Assembly (NCBI GenBank): GCA_034509425.1
Contig: JAVTVJ010000048.1
Coordinates: 1,349,945 to 1,413,944, forward strand
Direction: 5' to 3'
Source of the DNA: Eopsaltria australis
Lineage: Eukaryota; Chordata; Aves; Passeriformes; Petroicidae
DNA length: 64,000 nt
Shown here: positions 25,301 through 37,100 of the stretch, piece after piece
Position numbering within the stretch: position 1 is the stretch's first letter
Layout: every line of letters starts with the position of its first letter
Notes under the pieces: model-generated
The model's database searches: none
The model's input: only the letters and a program-made list of their open reading frames with translations
Told to the model about the DNA's origin: nothing
Program-made: the position numbers and the translations under genes

Positions 25301-28300
25301 ATGGAATTGGGTTCAGCTCCAGAGGGAATTCTGGGAATCCCCGATTTAGGGCCAGATACCCGGACACCCCGAAATCCCGGGATCTGTGCAAATTCCCATT
25401 GTTCAGCCTTTAATTCCGCGTTTTGCTGGTGTAGGACTGAATTTCTCCAAGGAATTCCAAAATTCCCACAGCGTTGGGATCTGCCTCTTCCAGCCCGGAT
25501 TGAAGCGGCGCATCCCGAACCGCGGAAACGCCGTTTTTAGGGAATTACAGCTCCCGGAGAGACGCAGGAAAAGAGGGAAAAGAACCATCAAAAAGGTGTG
25601 GAGGAAACAGGAGAAATCCGGGAATGGAGAAGCAGCAAATCCAAGGATCGGTGGATTCCCTCGGCAAAGAGAAGCCACAGGCGGCCGGGAATGAATCCCT
25701 AAATTCCTTGGAGAACCATCTCGTCCTCTTCCTTCAGGACAGGCAGGGAGTGGAGAGGTCGGGGCTGGACGTGGCCAGAGAGAGGGAGGAGATTGTCGGG
25801 AGAGCCTACGGAATCAGGAAAGGAGAGTGAGAGCAGCGGAGATCCCGACGGAAACATTCCAGCAGGAAAAACCGGGAATGGGGAATTCCGAGCGCTCCGT
25901 CGGAGCTCCTGGTATCCCCCCAAGCCAAGGGCGGGCCCTGAAATGCATCTGAATTCCCACTGGGAATTTGAAATATGGGATTTTCTTTCAGGAGGGTGAA
26001 GGTCGGATAATCGATGGGAAAATGGGATTGGAGCTCCAGTTGTCCCAGGAAAGGTTTGGATTGGATATTAGGGAAAAAATTCCAAACTGGAAGAGTGATT
26101 GAGGATTGGGAAATGCCGGAATCGCCACCCCTGGAGGGGTTTGAAAAACCAGGAGATGTGGAAATTCCCAGCGTTTTTTAGTGGGATTTGGCCCAGAACA
26201 GGAGTTGAGGATCTTTTCCAACCTTCATTTGGGAATGAAGGAATAATTCCAACGGAAAAATTCCCTCTTCTCCAAAGGATTTTATCCCAATATCTTCATC
26301 TGCTGCTCTCACTGGGAGGGCTCATCTTGAGGGTGGCACAATCCCAAAAAAAAGTGGGAATTACCTCCGGGAATGTTGCTGAGCTCGTGGAGGGATTTTG
26401 TCCTCCCAGAATCCCAGAAAAAAGTGGGAATTGCCTCCGGGAATGTCGGTGAGCTCGTGGAAGGACTTTGCATTCCCAGAATCCCAGAAAAAAGCAGGAA
26501 TTACCTCTGGGAATGTTGCTGAGCTCATGGAAGGATTTTGTCCTCCCAGAATCCCAGAAAAAAGTGGGAATTACCTCTGGGAATGTCGGTGAGCTCATTG
26601 AGGAGCTTTGCACTCCAAAAAAAAAGTGGGAATTACACAAAATGTTCCAGGAATGTCAGGGAGCTCATTGAGGGACTTAGTGCTCCCAGAATCCCCAAAA
26701 AAAGTGGGAATTACCTCTGGGAATGTCGGTGAGCTCGTTGAGGGATTTTGCACTCCCAGAAACCCAGAAAAAAGCTGGAATTATCTCCAGGAATGTCAGT
26801 GAGCTCGTTGAGGGACTCTGCTTTCCCAGAATCTCAAAAAAAGTGGGAATTACCCTTTGGGAATGTCAGTGAGCTCGTTGAGGAACTTTGCACTCCAAAA
26901 AAAAGTGGGAATTACCTTTGGGAATGTCGGTGAGCTCATGGAGGGACTTTACTCTCCCAGAATCCCAGAAAAAAAGCGGGAATTACCTCCAGGAATGTCA
27001 GTGAGTTCATAGAGGGATTTTGTGCTCCCAGAATCCCAGAAAAAAGCGGGAATTACCTCCAGGTATGTCAGTGAGCTCATGGAGGGACTTTGCCCTCCCA
27101 GAATCCCCCAAAAAAGTGGGAATCATCTCTGGGAATGTTGCTGAGCTCATTGAGGGACTCTGCTTTCCCAGAAACCCAGAAAAAAAGTGGGAATTACCTC
27201 CGGGAACATCAATGAGCTCGCTGAGGAACTTTGCAGTCCAAAAAAAAATGGGAATTACCTCCGGGAATGTCAGTGAGCTCGTTGAGGGATTTTGCCCTCC
27301 CAGAATCCCAGAAAAAAGCGGGAATTACCTCCGGGAATGTCGGTGAGCTCGTTGAGGGACTCTGCTTTCCCAGAATCTCAAAAAATGTGGGAATGACCCT
27401 TTGGGAATGTCAGTGAGCTCGTGGAGGGACTTTGTACTCTCAGAATCCCCAAAAAAAGCGGGAATTACCTCCGGGAATGTCGGTGAGCTCGTTGAGGGAT
27501 TTTGCCCTCCCAGAATCCCAGAAAAAAGCGGGAATTACCTCCGGGAATGTCGGTGAGCTCGTTGAGGGATTTTGCGCTCCCAGAATCCCAGGAAAAAGCG
27601 GGAATTACCTCCGGGAATGTCGGTGAGCTCGTTGAGGGGCGGCACGGTGTCCAGTTTGTCGGCGTAGTTCTTGGCCGCCTTGCGCTGCGCGTAGCGAGCC
27701 TCGATCTCCTTCTTGGTGCGAGGGATCCGGCACTTGAAGATGCAGCACAGCGTGATAACTGGGAATGGGAATGGGAAACAAACTGGGAATGGGAGTGGGA
27801 AACCGGGAATGGGAATGGGAAACTGGGAATTCTGGGGGAGCTACTGGGAATGGGAATGGGAAACTGGGAATGGGAGTGGGAAACTGGGAATGGGAATGGG
27901 AAACTGGGAATGGGAATGGGAAACTGGGAATTCTGGGGGAGCTACTGGGAATGGGAAACTGGGAATGGGAATGGGAAACTGGGAATTCTGGGGGAGTTAC
28001 TGGGAATGGGAATGGGAAACCGGGAATGGGAATGGGAAACTGGGAATTCTGGGGGAGTTACTGGGAATGGGAAACTGGGAATGGGAATGGGAAACAGGGA
28101 ATTCTGGTGATCACTGGGAATGGGAAACTGGGAATTCTGGGGAGTTACTGGTAATGGGAATGGCAAACTGGGAATTCTGGTGATCACTGGGAATGGGAAT
28201 GAGAAACTGGGAATTCTGGGTGAGTTACTGGGAATGGGAATGGGAAACTGGGAATTCTGGTGATCACTGGGAATGAGAATGAGAAACTGGGAATTCTGGG

Positions 28301-30583
28301 TGAGTTACTGGGAATGGGAATGGGAAACTGGGAATTCTGGGTGAGTTACTGGGAATGGGAGTGGGAAACAGGGAATTCTGGGTGAGTTACAGGGAATGGG
28401 AAACAGGGAATTATGGTGATAACTAGGAATGGGAAACTGGGAATTCTGGTGATCACTGGGACTGGGAAACTGGGAATTCTAGGTTATGATTGAGAATGGG
28501 ATTTCTGGTGAGTTACTGGGAGTGGGAAACTGGGAATTCTGGGTGAGTTACTGGGAATGGGAAACTGGGAATTCTAGGTGATCACTGGGAATGGGAGTGG
28601 GAAAACAGGGAATTCTGGGTGAGTTATGGGAAATGGGAGTAGGAAACAGGGAATTCTGGAGAGTTACTGGAAATGCGAAACATGGAATTCTAGGAGATAA
28701 TTGGAAATGGGAAACAGGGAATTCTGGGTGAGTTATTGGGAATGGGAAACACGGAATTCTAGGTGATAACTGGGAATGGGAATTCTGATGAGTTACTGGG
28801 AATGGGAAAAGGAATTCTGGTGAGTTACCGGGAATGGGAGTGGAAAACTGGGAATTTGGGGGAGTTACTGGGAATGGGAAACTGGGAATTCTGGGTGAGT
28901 TATTGGGAATGGGAAACACAGAATTCTAGGAGATAACTGGGAATGAGAAACAAGGAATTCCGGGGAGTTATTTGGAATGGGAGTGGGAAATGGAATTCTG
29001 GGTGAGTTACTGGGAATGGGAAACAGGGAAATCTAGGAGATAACTGGGAATGGGAAACGGAATTCTGGTGAGTTATTTGGAATGGGAATGGAAAACAGGG
29101 AATTCTGCTGAGTTACTGGGAATGGGAGAAGGAAATGAGGTATTCTGGTGAGTTATTGGGAATGGGAAACACGGAATTCTAGGAGATAACTGGGAATGGG
29201 AAATGGAGTTCTGGTGAGTTATTGGAAATGGGAAACGAAATTCTGGGTGAGTTATTGGGAATGGGAAACAGGGAATTCTAGGTGATGACTGAGAATGGGA
29301 ATTCTGGTGAGTTACTGGGAATGGAAAACATGGGATTCTAGGAGATAACTGGGAATGGGAAGCAGGGAATTCTGATGATCACTGGGAATGGAAAACATGG
29401 AATTCTAGGTGATAACTGAGAATGGGAATTCTGGTGAATTACTGGGAATGGGAGTGGGAAACAAGGGAATTCTTGATGGGTTATTGGGAATGGGAAACAT
29501 GGAATTCTAGGAGATAATTGGGAATGGGAAACAGGGAATTCTGGGTAAGTTATTGGGAATGGGAAACAGGGAATTCTGGGTGAGTTACTGGGAATGGCAA
29601 AGGGAAACAAGGAATTGGGTTGGACACTGGGAATGGGAGAGGGAAATGAGGGAATCTGGGTGAGTTATTGGGAACAGAGAGAGGGAAACAAGGAATTGTG
29701 GGGGAGTTACTGGGAATGGGAGAGGGAAACAAGGATGTAACTGGGAATGGAGAGGGAAACGAGGATCTGGCTGGGAATGGGAGAGGGAAATGGGGGAATC
29801 GGGGTGGGCTCCTGGGAATGGAGAGGGAAAGGAGGATTTGCTCCCTGGGAATGAGGGAAGCTCTGGCTGCCCCCGGATCCCCGGCAGTATCCCAGGAAAG
29901 GGATGAGGATCCAATCCCAGAGTGGAAATGAAGGAAAAACGGATGGATCTGACAGGGAATTGTTTCCCAAGGGATCCCGAGGAATTTGGCTCCAGGTGCT
30001 GCAGGAGAAATGGAAAAACCCCCCGGATTTCAGGGATGAAACCAAAACTTTCCTGGTTTTTCATTCCCAAAACTCCCTTTCTGTCGGGATTCAATTGTTT
30101 TTCCCGGGAAGAACGGAGAGAGAAGAGAAGAGAATTCGGGATTTGGATTTTCCACTAATTTTTTTTATGGGATGGTGCCACCTTGTGGGATGTGCTTGGA
30201 ATCCTCATTTGGATTGGATTTATGGATTTATTTCAGTTCTATTTATTAATAATAATAATAATAATAATAATTATTATTATTATTATTGTTATTATTATTA
30301 TTATTATTATTATTTATATAGCATATAAGCATATCACTATATAAATATATTTTTATTAATTATTTGTAATAATTTCTAATAATACAAAATATTTATAAAT
30401 TATTGTTTAATTAATGAATTAATACTCACAATAATATAAATCATCATTCTATTTATGAACAAATAATTTTTAAAGCCTAATTGCTGTATTTGTATTTTAT
30501 TTTAATTTTAATATTTCTTTCCATTTTTTAATTTTACTACTTTATAATTCCCTGAATTCTATTTATTTCTAATAGTAATAGTA

Positions 30584-30628
<45 letters not shown>

Positions 30629-30875
30629 CATATAAACATATCACTATATAAATATATTTTAATTAATTATTTATAATAATTTCTAATAATACAGAATATT
30701 TATTAATTAATGTTTAATTAATGCATTAATACTCACAATAAAATAAACCATCATTCTATTTATGAACAAATAATTTTTAAAGCCTAATTGGTGAATTTAA
30801 ATTTTATTTAATTTTTTAATATTTCTTTCCATTTTTAAATTTTAATATTTTATAATTTCCTGAATTCTATTTTTT

Positions 30876-30909
<34 letters not shown>

Positions 30910-31163
30910 TAAATTATAAACATATCACTATATAAATATCATTATAATTATTTGTAATCATTTCTAATAATACAAAATATTTATAAATTATTGTTTAATT
31001 AATACATTAATACAACAATATAAACCATCATTCTATTTATGAACAAATAATTTTTACAGCCTAATTGCTGTATTTGTATTTTATTTAATTTTTATATTTC
31101 TCTCCATTTTTAAATTTTAATATTTTATAATTCCCTGAATTCTATTTATTTTTAATAACAATA

Positions 31164-31194
<31 letters not shown>

Positions 31195-34100
31195 AACATA
31201 TAAACATATCCCTATATAAATATCATTAAAATTATTTGTAATCATTTCTAATAATACAAAATATTTATTAATTAATGTTTAATTAATGCATTAATACTCA
31301 CAATAATATAAATCATCATTCTATTTATGGACAATTAATTTTTAAAGCCTAATTGCTGTATTTGTATTTTATTTAATTTTTATATTTCTCTCCATTTTTT
31401 ACTTTTAATATTTTATAATTACCTAAATTTTCCTGAATTTTTTTCTTTGCCTTCCCTATTTTTTTATCCCTTTTCACTTCCCGGATATCCAGGCTTGAAT
31501 CCAATTCCAAGGAATTCCAATTCCAGCCACCAATTCCAAGGAATATTTGTGATGGATTATTTTTTTAGCACATTTACAAGATTCTTACAGCTTTTAAAAT
31601 CATTATTTCATTATTATTTTATTACATTTTATTAGGATTTTATTATGATTTTATTATCTTTAAATTATTTTAAAATTGTTATTATTAAATGTTATTCTTT
31701 TAATTTTTTTATTATTTAAATTATTATTAAATTTCGGATTATTACTTTATTAATTCTACATAATTAATAAAATAATTATGAACACTTTTAATTACTTTTA
31801 TTAAATAATTGTATTTAGTAAGTAATTGATTACTTTTATTAAATAAAGGTAATTTTTTATTATTTTATTATTAGGTTTTTATTAGCTTATTATTCTTTAT
31901 TATTTTTTATTATTTTTATTATTAATCTCAAGTTTGGAGCCACAACTTCCCTCAGGAATTCCCAATTCCATCCCACGGGAATTCTCCTCTAATTCCAGGA
32001 CACCTGAAAGGAGTCCAGGACTTTTTGGGATCACCCCAGGGAAGGAATTCCCTCGGAAAGGAATTCCAGGTGGGAATCTCCAGTCTGGAATTCCCTCAGG
32101 AATTACCACACACAGCTGGGAATTCCATCCCACAGGAATTCTCTGATTCCCAGATAACTGAAAGGAATCCAGGATGCTCCGGGATCATCCCCAGGGAAGG
32201 AATTCCCTCAGAAAGCAATTCCAGGTGGGAAGCTCCACTTTGGAGCTGGGAATTCCCTCAGGAATTCCCAGTTCCATCCCACAGGAATTCCCCTCTAATT
32301 CCAGGACACCTGAAAGGAATCCAGGACTTTTTGGGATCACCCCAGGGAAGGAATTCCCTTGGAAAGCAATTCCAGGTGGGAAGCTCCACTTTGGAGCTGG
32401 GAATTCCTTCAGGAATCACCACACACAGCTGGGAATTCCATCCCACGGGAATTCTCTAATTCCCGGATATCTGAAAGGAATCCAGGATGCTCCGGGATCA
32501 CCCCAGGGAAGGAATTTCCTTGGAAAGCGATTCCAGCTGGGAAATCTCCAGTTTGGATCCTCAGGAATTCCCAATTCCATCCCGCAGGAATTCCCCTCTA
32601 ATTCCCGGATATCTGAAAGGAATCCAAGTGCTCAGATCAGGAATTCCCTTGGGAAGCTCCAGCTGCTCCCATTCCCTTCCCAGCTGAATTCCCGGGATAA
32701 GGGGCCACACCTGGGATAACGAGGTGGGAAAAGGGATTAAGAGCAGCCCCTGGGAACCTTGGGAATGCTCCTGATCCCAGGAATGCTCCTGATCCCGGGA
32801 TTGCTGCTGCTGGAAGTTGGGGCTGACTGGGAAGAAGAAGCTGCAGTTTCCAGCTGGAAAAGTGGGATATTCCCAGATTTTTCTGGATTTGTATCCCATT
32901 CCCAGCTCCCGGGAAAATCCGTGGCTGCTCCTGGGGGGGTCCAGATTTTTGGGATAAACTGGGAAAACAACGGAGCCCTGGAGGCAAGGAGGAGCAGGAT
33001 GGAGCCGGCTGAAATTCCAAGGAAAGGGTGAGAACTGCTGGAATGATCCTGGTTCTCCCAATTAATTCCATTCGGATTGGATTCTAGAGGATTTGGAGTT
33101 GCTGTATTCCCAAAAAACCCACGGGGTTGGAAACAGAGCCCGGGACCTCTTGGGAAGCTCTGGATTTATCCCGGAGTTTCAGATCCGTGGGATCTCCCAC
33201 AAACCCTTCCCTTTTTCTCTGGGAATAAATTTATCCAGAGGAATCTGCTGAGGCTGGGATTCTGGAATTTGGGATTTTGCCTGGCTCTGGAATTGCCCGG
33301 CTCTGGAATTGCCCGGCTCTGGAATTGCCCGGCTCTGGAATTGCCCGGCTCTGGAATTGCCCGGCTCTGGAATTGCCCGGGTCTGGAATTGCCCGGGTCT
33401 GGAATTGCCCGGGTCTGGAATTGCCCGGGTCTGGAATTGCCTGGGTCTGGAATTGCCTGGGTCTGGAATTGCCTGGGTCTGGAATTGCCTGGGTCTGGAA
33501 TTGCCTGGGTCTGGAATTGCCTGGGTCTGGAATTGCCTGGGTCTGGAATTGCCTGGGTCTGGAATTGCCTGGGTCTGGAATTGCCTGGGTCTGGAATTGT
33601 CTGGCTCTGGAATTGTCTGGCTCTGGAATTGTCTGGCTCTGGAATTGTCTGGCTCTGGAATTGCCTGGGTTTGGAATTGCCTGGGTTTGGAATTTGGATT
33701 TTGCCTGGCTCTGGAATGAGGTTATTTCCCTGAGTTTGGGAATTTAGGGATTATTGCCTGAGCTCGGAATTCCCTGGGTTTAGGAATTTAGGATTTTTGC
33801 CTGAGTTTGGGATTTGGATTTTGCCCAGTTCTGGATTGAGGCTATTTCCCTAATTTTAGAATTCAGGGATTTTTTTTCCTGAGTTTGGGAATTTAGGGAT
33901 TTTGCCCAATTTGGGGATTGGGTTGTTTCCCTAATTTTGGAATTTAGGGATTTTGCCTGGTTTGGAATCAGGATTTTGCCTGCTTTTAGGGATTTAGATT
34001 CTGGGAATTTTGGATTCTGCCCAATGCTGGAATTTGGGATTTCTGCCTGATTTGGGAATTTCAATTCCCTCCTTCCCATTGAAACAATCAGGCTGTAACT

Positions 34101-37100
34101 TCCTTTATCCGTTTATTCTGGAATTTCTGGAATCAGGAGTTGGATTTGGATGATTTCTATGGATCCCTTTCCCCTTGGAATATTCTGAGCCAATTTTCCT
34201 GGATTTTTCCTCTTGTTCTGAACGATTCCAGGTTTAAAATCCTTGGGGTTTAAAATCCCTGCTAAAACCAAACAGAAAATCTTGGAATCCCAAATATTCC
34301 AGTGGAGGAGCCCCAAAAATTCCTTCTGGAAGATGTGGAATGAAATGGTCTTGAAGGTCCACTCCAACCCAGAGCATTCCAGGATTTCCCAAACCCAGAG
34401 CATTCCAGGATTTCCCAAACCCAGAGCATTCCATGGTTCCCAACCCAGAGCATTCCATTATTCCAGAACATTCCAGGATTTCCCCAACCCGGAGCATTCC
34501 AGGATTTCCCCACCCAGAGCATTCCAGGATTCCCAACCCCGAGCATTCCATTATTCCAAATCATTCCAGGATTTCCCCAACCCAGAGCATTCCATGATTC
34601 CAAAACATTCCATGGTTCCCAACCCAGAGCATTCCATGATTCCAGAGCATTCCAGGATTCCCAGCCCAGAGCATTCCAGGATTTCCCGAACCCCGAGCAT
34701 TCCATGATTCCAAAGCATTCCAGGATTCCCCAGCCCAGAGCATTCCAGAATTCCCAAACCCAGAGCATTCCATGATTCCAAAACATTCCATGGTTCCCAA
34801 CCCAGAGAATTCCAGGATTCCCAACCTGAAGCATTCCAGGATTCCCCAGCCCAGAGCATTCCATGGCTCCCAACCCAGAGCATTCCAGAATTCCCAGCCT
34901 GGAGCATTCCAGAATTCCCAAACCCAAAGCATTCCATGGTTCCCAACCTGAAGCATTCCATGAATCCCAGCCCAGAGCATTCCAGGATTCCCCGCCCAGA
35001 GCATTCCATGATTCCAAAACATTCCAGAATTCCCAACCCAGAGCATTCCAGGATTCCAGAGCATTCCAGAATTCCCAACCCAGAGCATTCCAGGATTCCA
35101 GAGCATTCCAGGATTCCCTGAACCCAGAGCATTCCAGGATTCCCAGCCCAAAGCATTCCATGGCTCCCAACCCAGAGCATTCCAGGATTCCCTGCCAGGC
35201 TCCACCATGGATTTGGGCGGGAATGCAGCGCTGGATCCCATTCCCATCCCTGGAACCTCTCTGGGTCATCCCCAGGCGATTCCCAAGCCGAATCCACGGT
35301 GATTCCCACTGGGAAATCCCTCCTCGCGCGTTCTGGGGAATTCCAAAGAGTTTTTCCCGAGGAAATCCCGCTGGGAATGGGGCAGGATGGAATCCCGGGA
35401 CTCACTGATGGACAGGACGAAGAGGGCGAAGATCCCGACCACCTGCCAGAGCCGGAGCCCCCAGATCACCACGGTCTCCGACGTCACCGGATCCGGCTTT
35501 TTCTTGGGAGGCGCCGTGGTGGCCTGGGAAAAACGCAGGGGAAAAACGGCGGGAAAAGGTGGGTTAGGAACGGGAAATTCCCTGAAATCCTCGTGGAAGC
35601 GATGGGAGCACGGGAAATGCTGGAGTGGTTGGTGAGGACTCGATAGTTTGGGAATATCGGAGGGAATGTTCGGGGCAGGAGGATTTGGGAATTGGGCGCT
35701 GTCGGGGAAGGTTCTGCCTCGCTTTTCCGCTTGGGAAAGGTTGGACAGCTCGGAAAACCTGGAATTATTCCCGGAGAAGCAACCTGGGCTGGGAAAGGAT
35801 TCCGGGATCCATCGCGGGGGATTTATGGGATGGGATGGGATGGGATGGGATGGGATGGGATGGGATGGGGGAAAATCCGGGATTCATTGGAGTGGGGGTG
35901 GAGGTGAACTGGGAATTCCCGGTTTTTGGGGATGAGCTGAGAAATTCCACAGGGTCTGGAAAGCAGGGAAAGGTGGGTTAGGATTGCAGAATTCCCTAAA
36001 ATACTCCGGGAGGTGCTGAGAGCTGGAGGGGTTGGTGACTCCTCGATAATTTGGGAATATTGGAGGGATTTTTAAGGAATGGGAGCAGGAGCGATCCAGG
36101 AAAATCTCCTTTTTCCAGCCATTCCTTCACTCACCCCAAAATTCCCTTCTCCGCTTTTCCAATCGATTGTAAGGAGCAAATCAGGGCCAAGAATGAGAAA
36201 AGAACAGGAAAAAATTCCAGGAATATTTCCATGGAAAATATCCATGGCTGGATCATGGCCTTGCTGGAGTGGGAAAGGATTGGAGGTGGGGTTTGTTCCC
36301 AAAGTTCCTCCAAATAAATTCCGTTTGTTTTTTGGGATGTGGAAATCCAGGATTGAAAGGAAACCTTTTCCTTGCTCCTAAACTCCCAGAACTCCTTGCT
36401 CGGAATGGGGAGGAAACGTCTTGGATTTGATTTTTCTGGCTGGAAAAGGGAAAGAGCCCAATGGGAAAAAAATCTTGGAATGGTTTGGGATGGAAGGGAA
36501 CTTCAGCACGATCCCATTCCATGGGCAGGGACACCTCCCACAATCCCAGAGTGCTCCAACCTTTCCTTGGACATTCCAGGGATCCAGGGGCAGCCACAGC
36601 AAATCTGGGAATTCCAGCCCAGCCAGGAATTCCTAATTCCCAATCTCCCAACCATCCCTGCCCTCTGGCACTGGGATCCATTCCCTGTTTTCCTGTCCCT
36701 CCATCCCTTAAAAAAAATGGATGGAAAACTCCTCATTCCCAAAAAAGTCCCTCCTAAAAAAGTCCCCGGGATTCCCTGGAGCCGCTCGGATCCGGCTGCA
36801 ACGGATATTCCGGAGTGAATCCCAGCGGAATTCCCCGCTCTCCGATTCCTCACTAATCCAATTGGAGCCTTTTCTGCTTCCTGTTGTGTCTGGAATTCCC
36901 TGAATCCCGAGGGAATCCCATCCTGGATCCAGCAGAATTCCTGGCTCTCCAAACTCCCGGAATTTGGGGCATCCCCCTTTTCCCATCCCACAGGGAATTG
37001 CTGCTGAGGGAGGAGGAAAATCAGAGAGGAGTTGTGGGATCTTGGAGAGGAATCCGGGATGGATAAAAAGGGAGGAAACTCTGGGATGGGACACGGAAAA

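Noticed and set aside
26357..27640. CRISPR-like direct repeats
   Set aside because: Regular repeats with no unique spacers, inside a bird intron, and explained by exon-junction duplication.
33077..33733. 218-codon frame of repeated LELPGSGIA
   Set aside because: Product of the 16-bp minisatellite, open in three frames because 16 is not a multiple of 3 and the unit lacks stops.
34262..35269. Minus-strand open frame of 335 codons
   Set aside because: Entirely a translation of the cccagagcattccaggatt minisatellite; several frames are open for the same reason.
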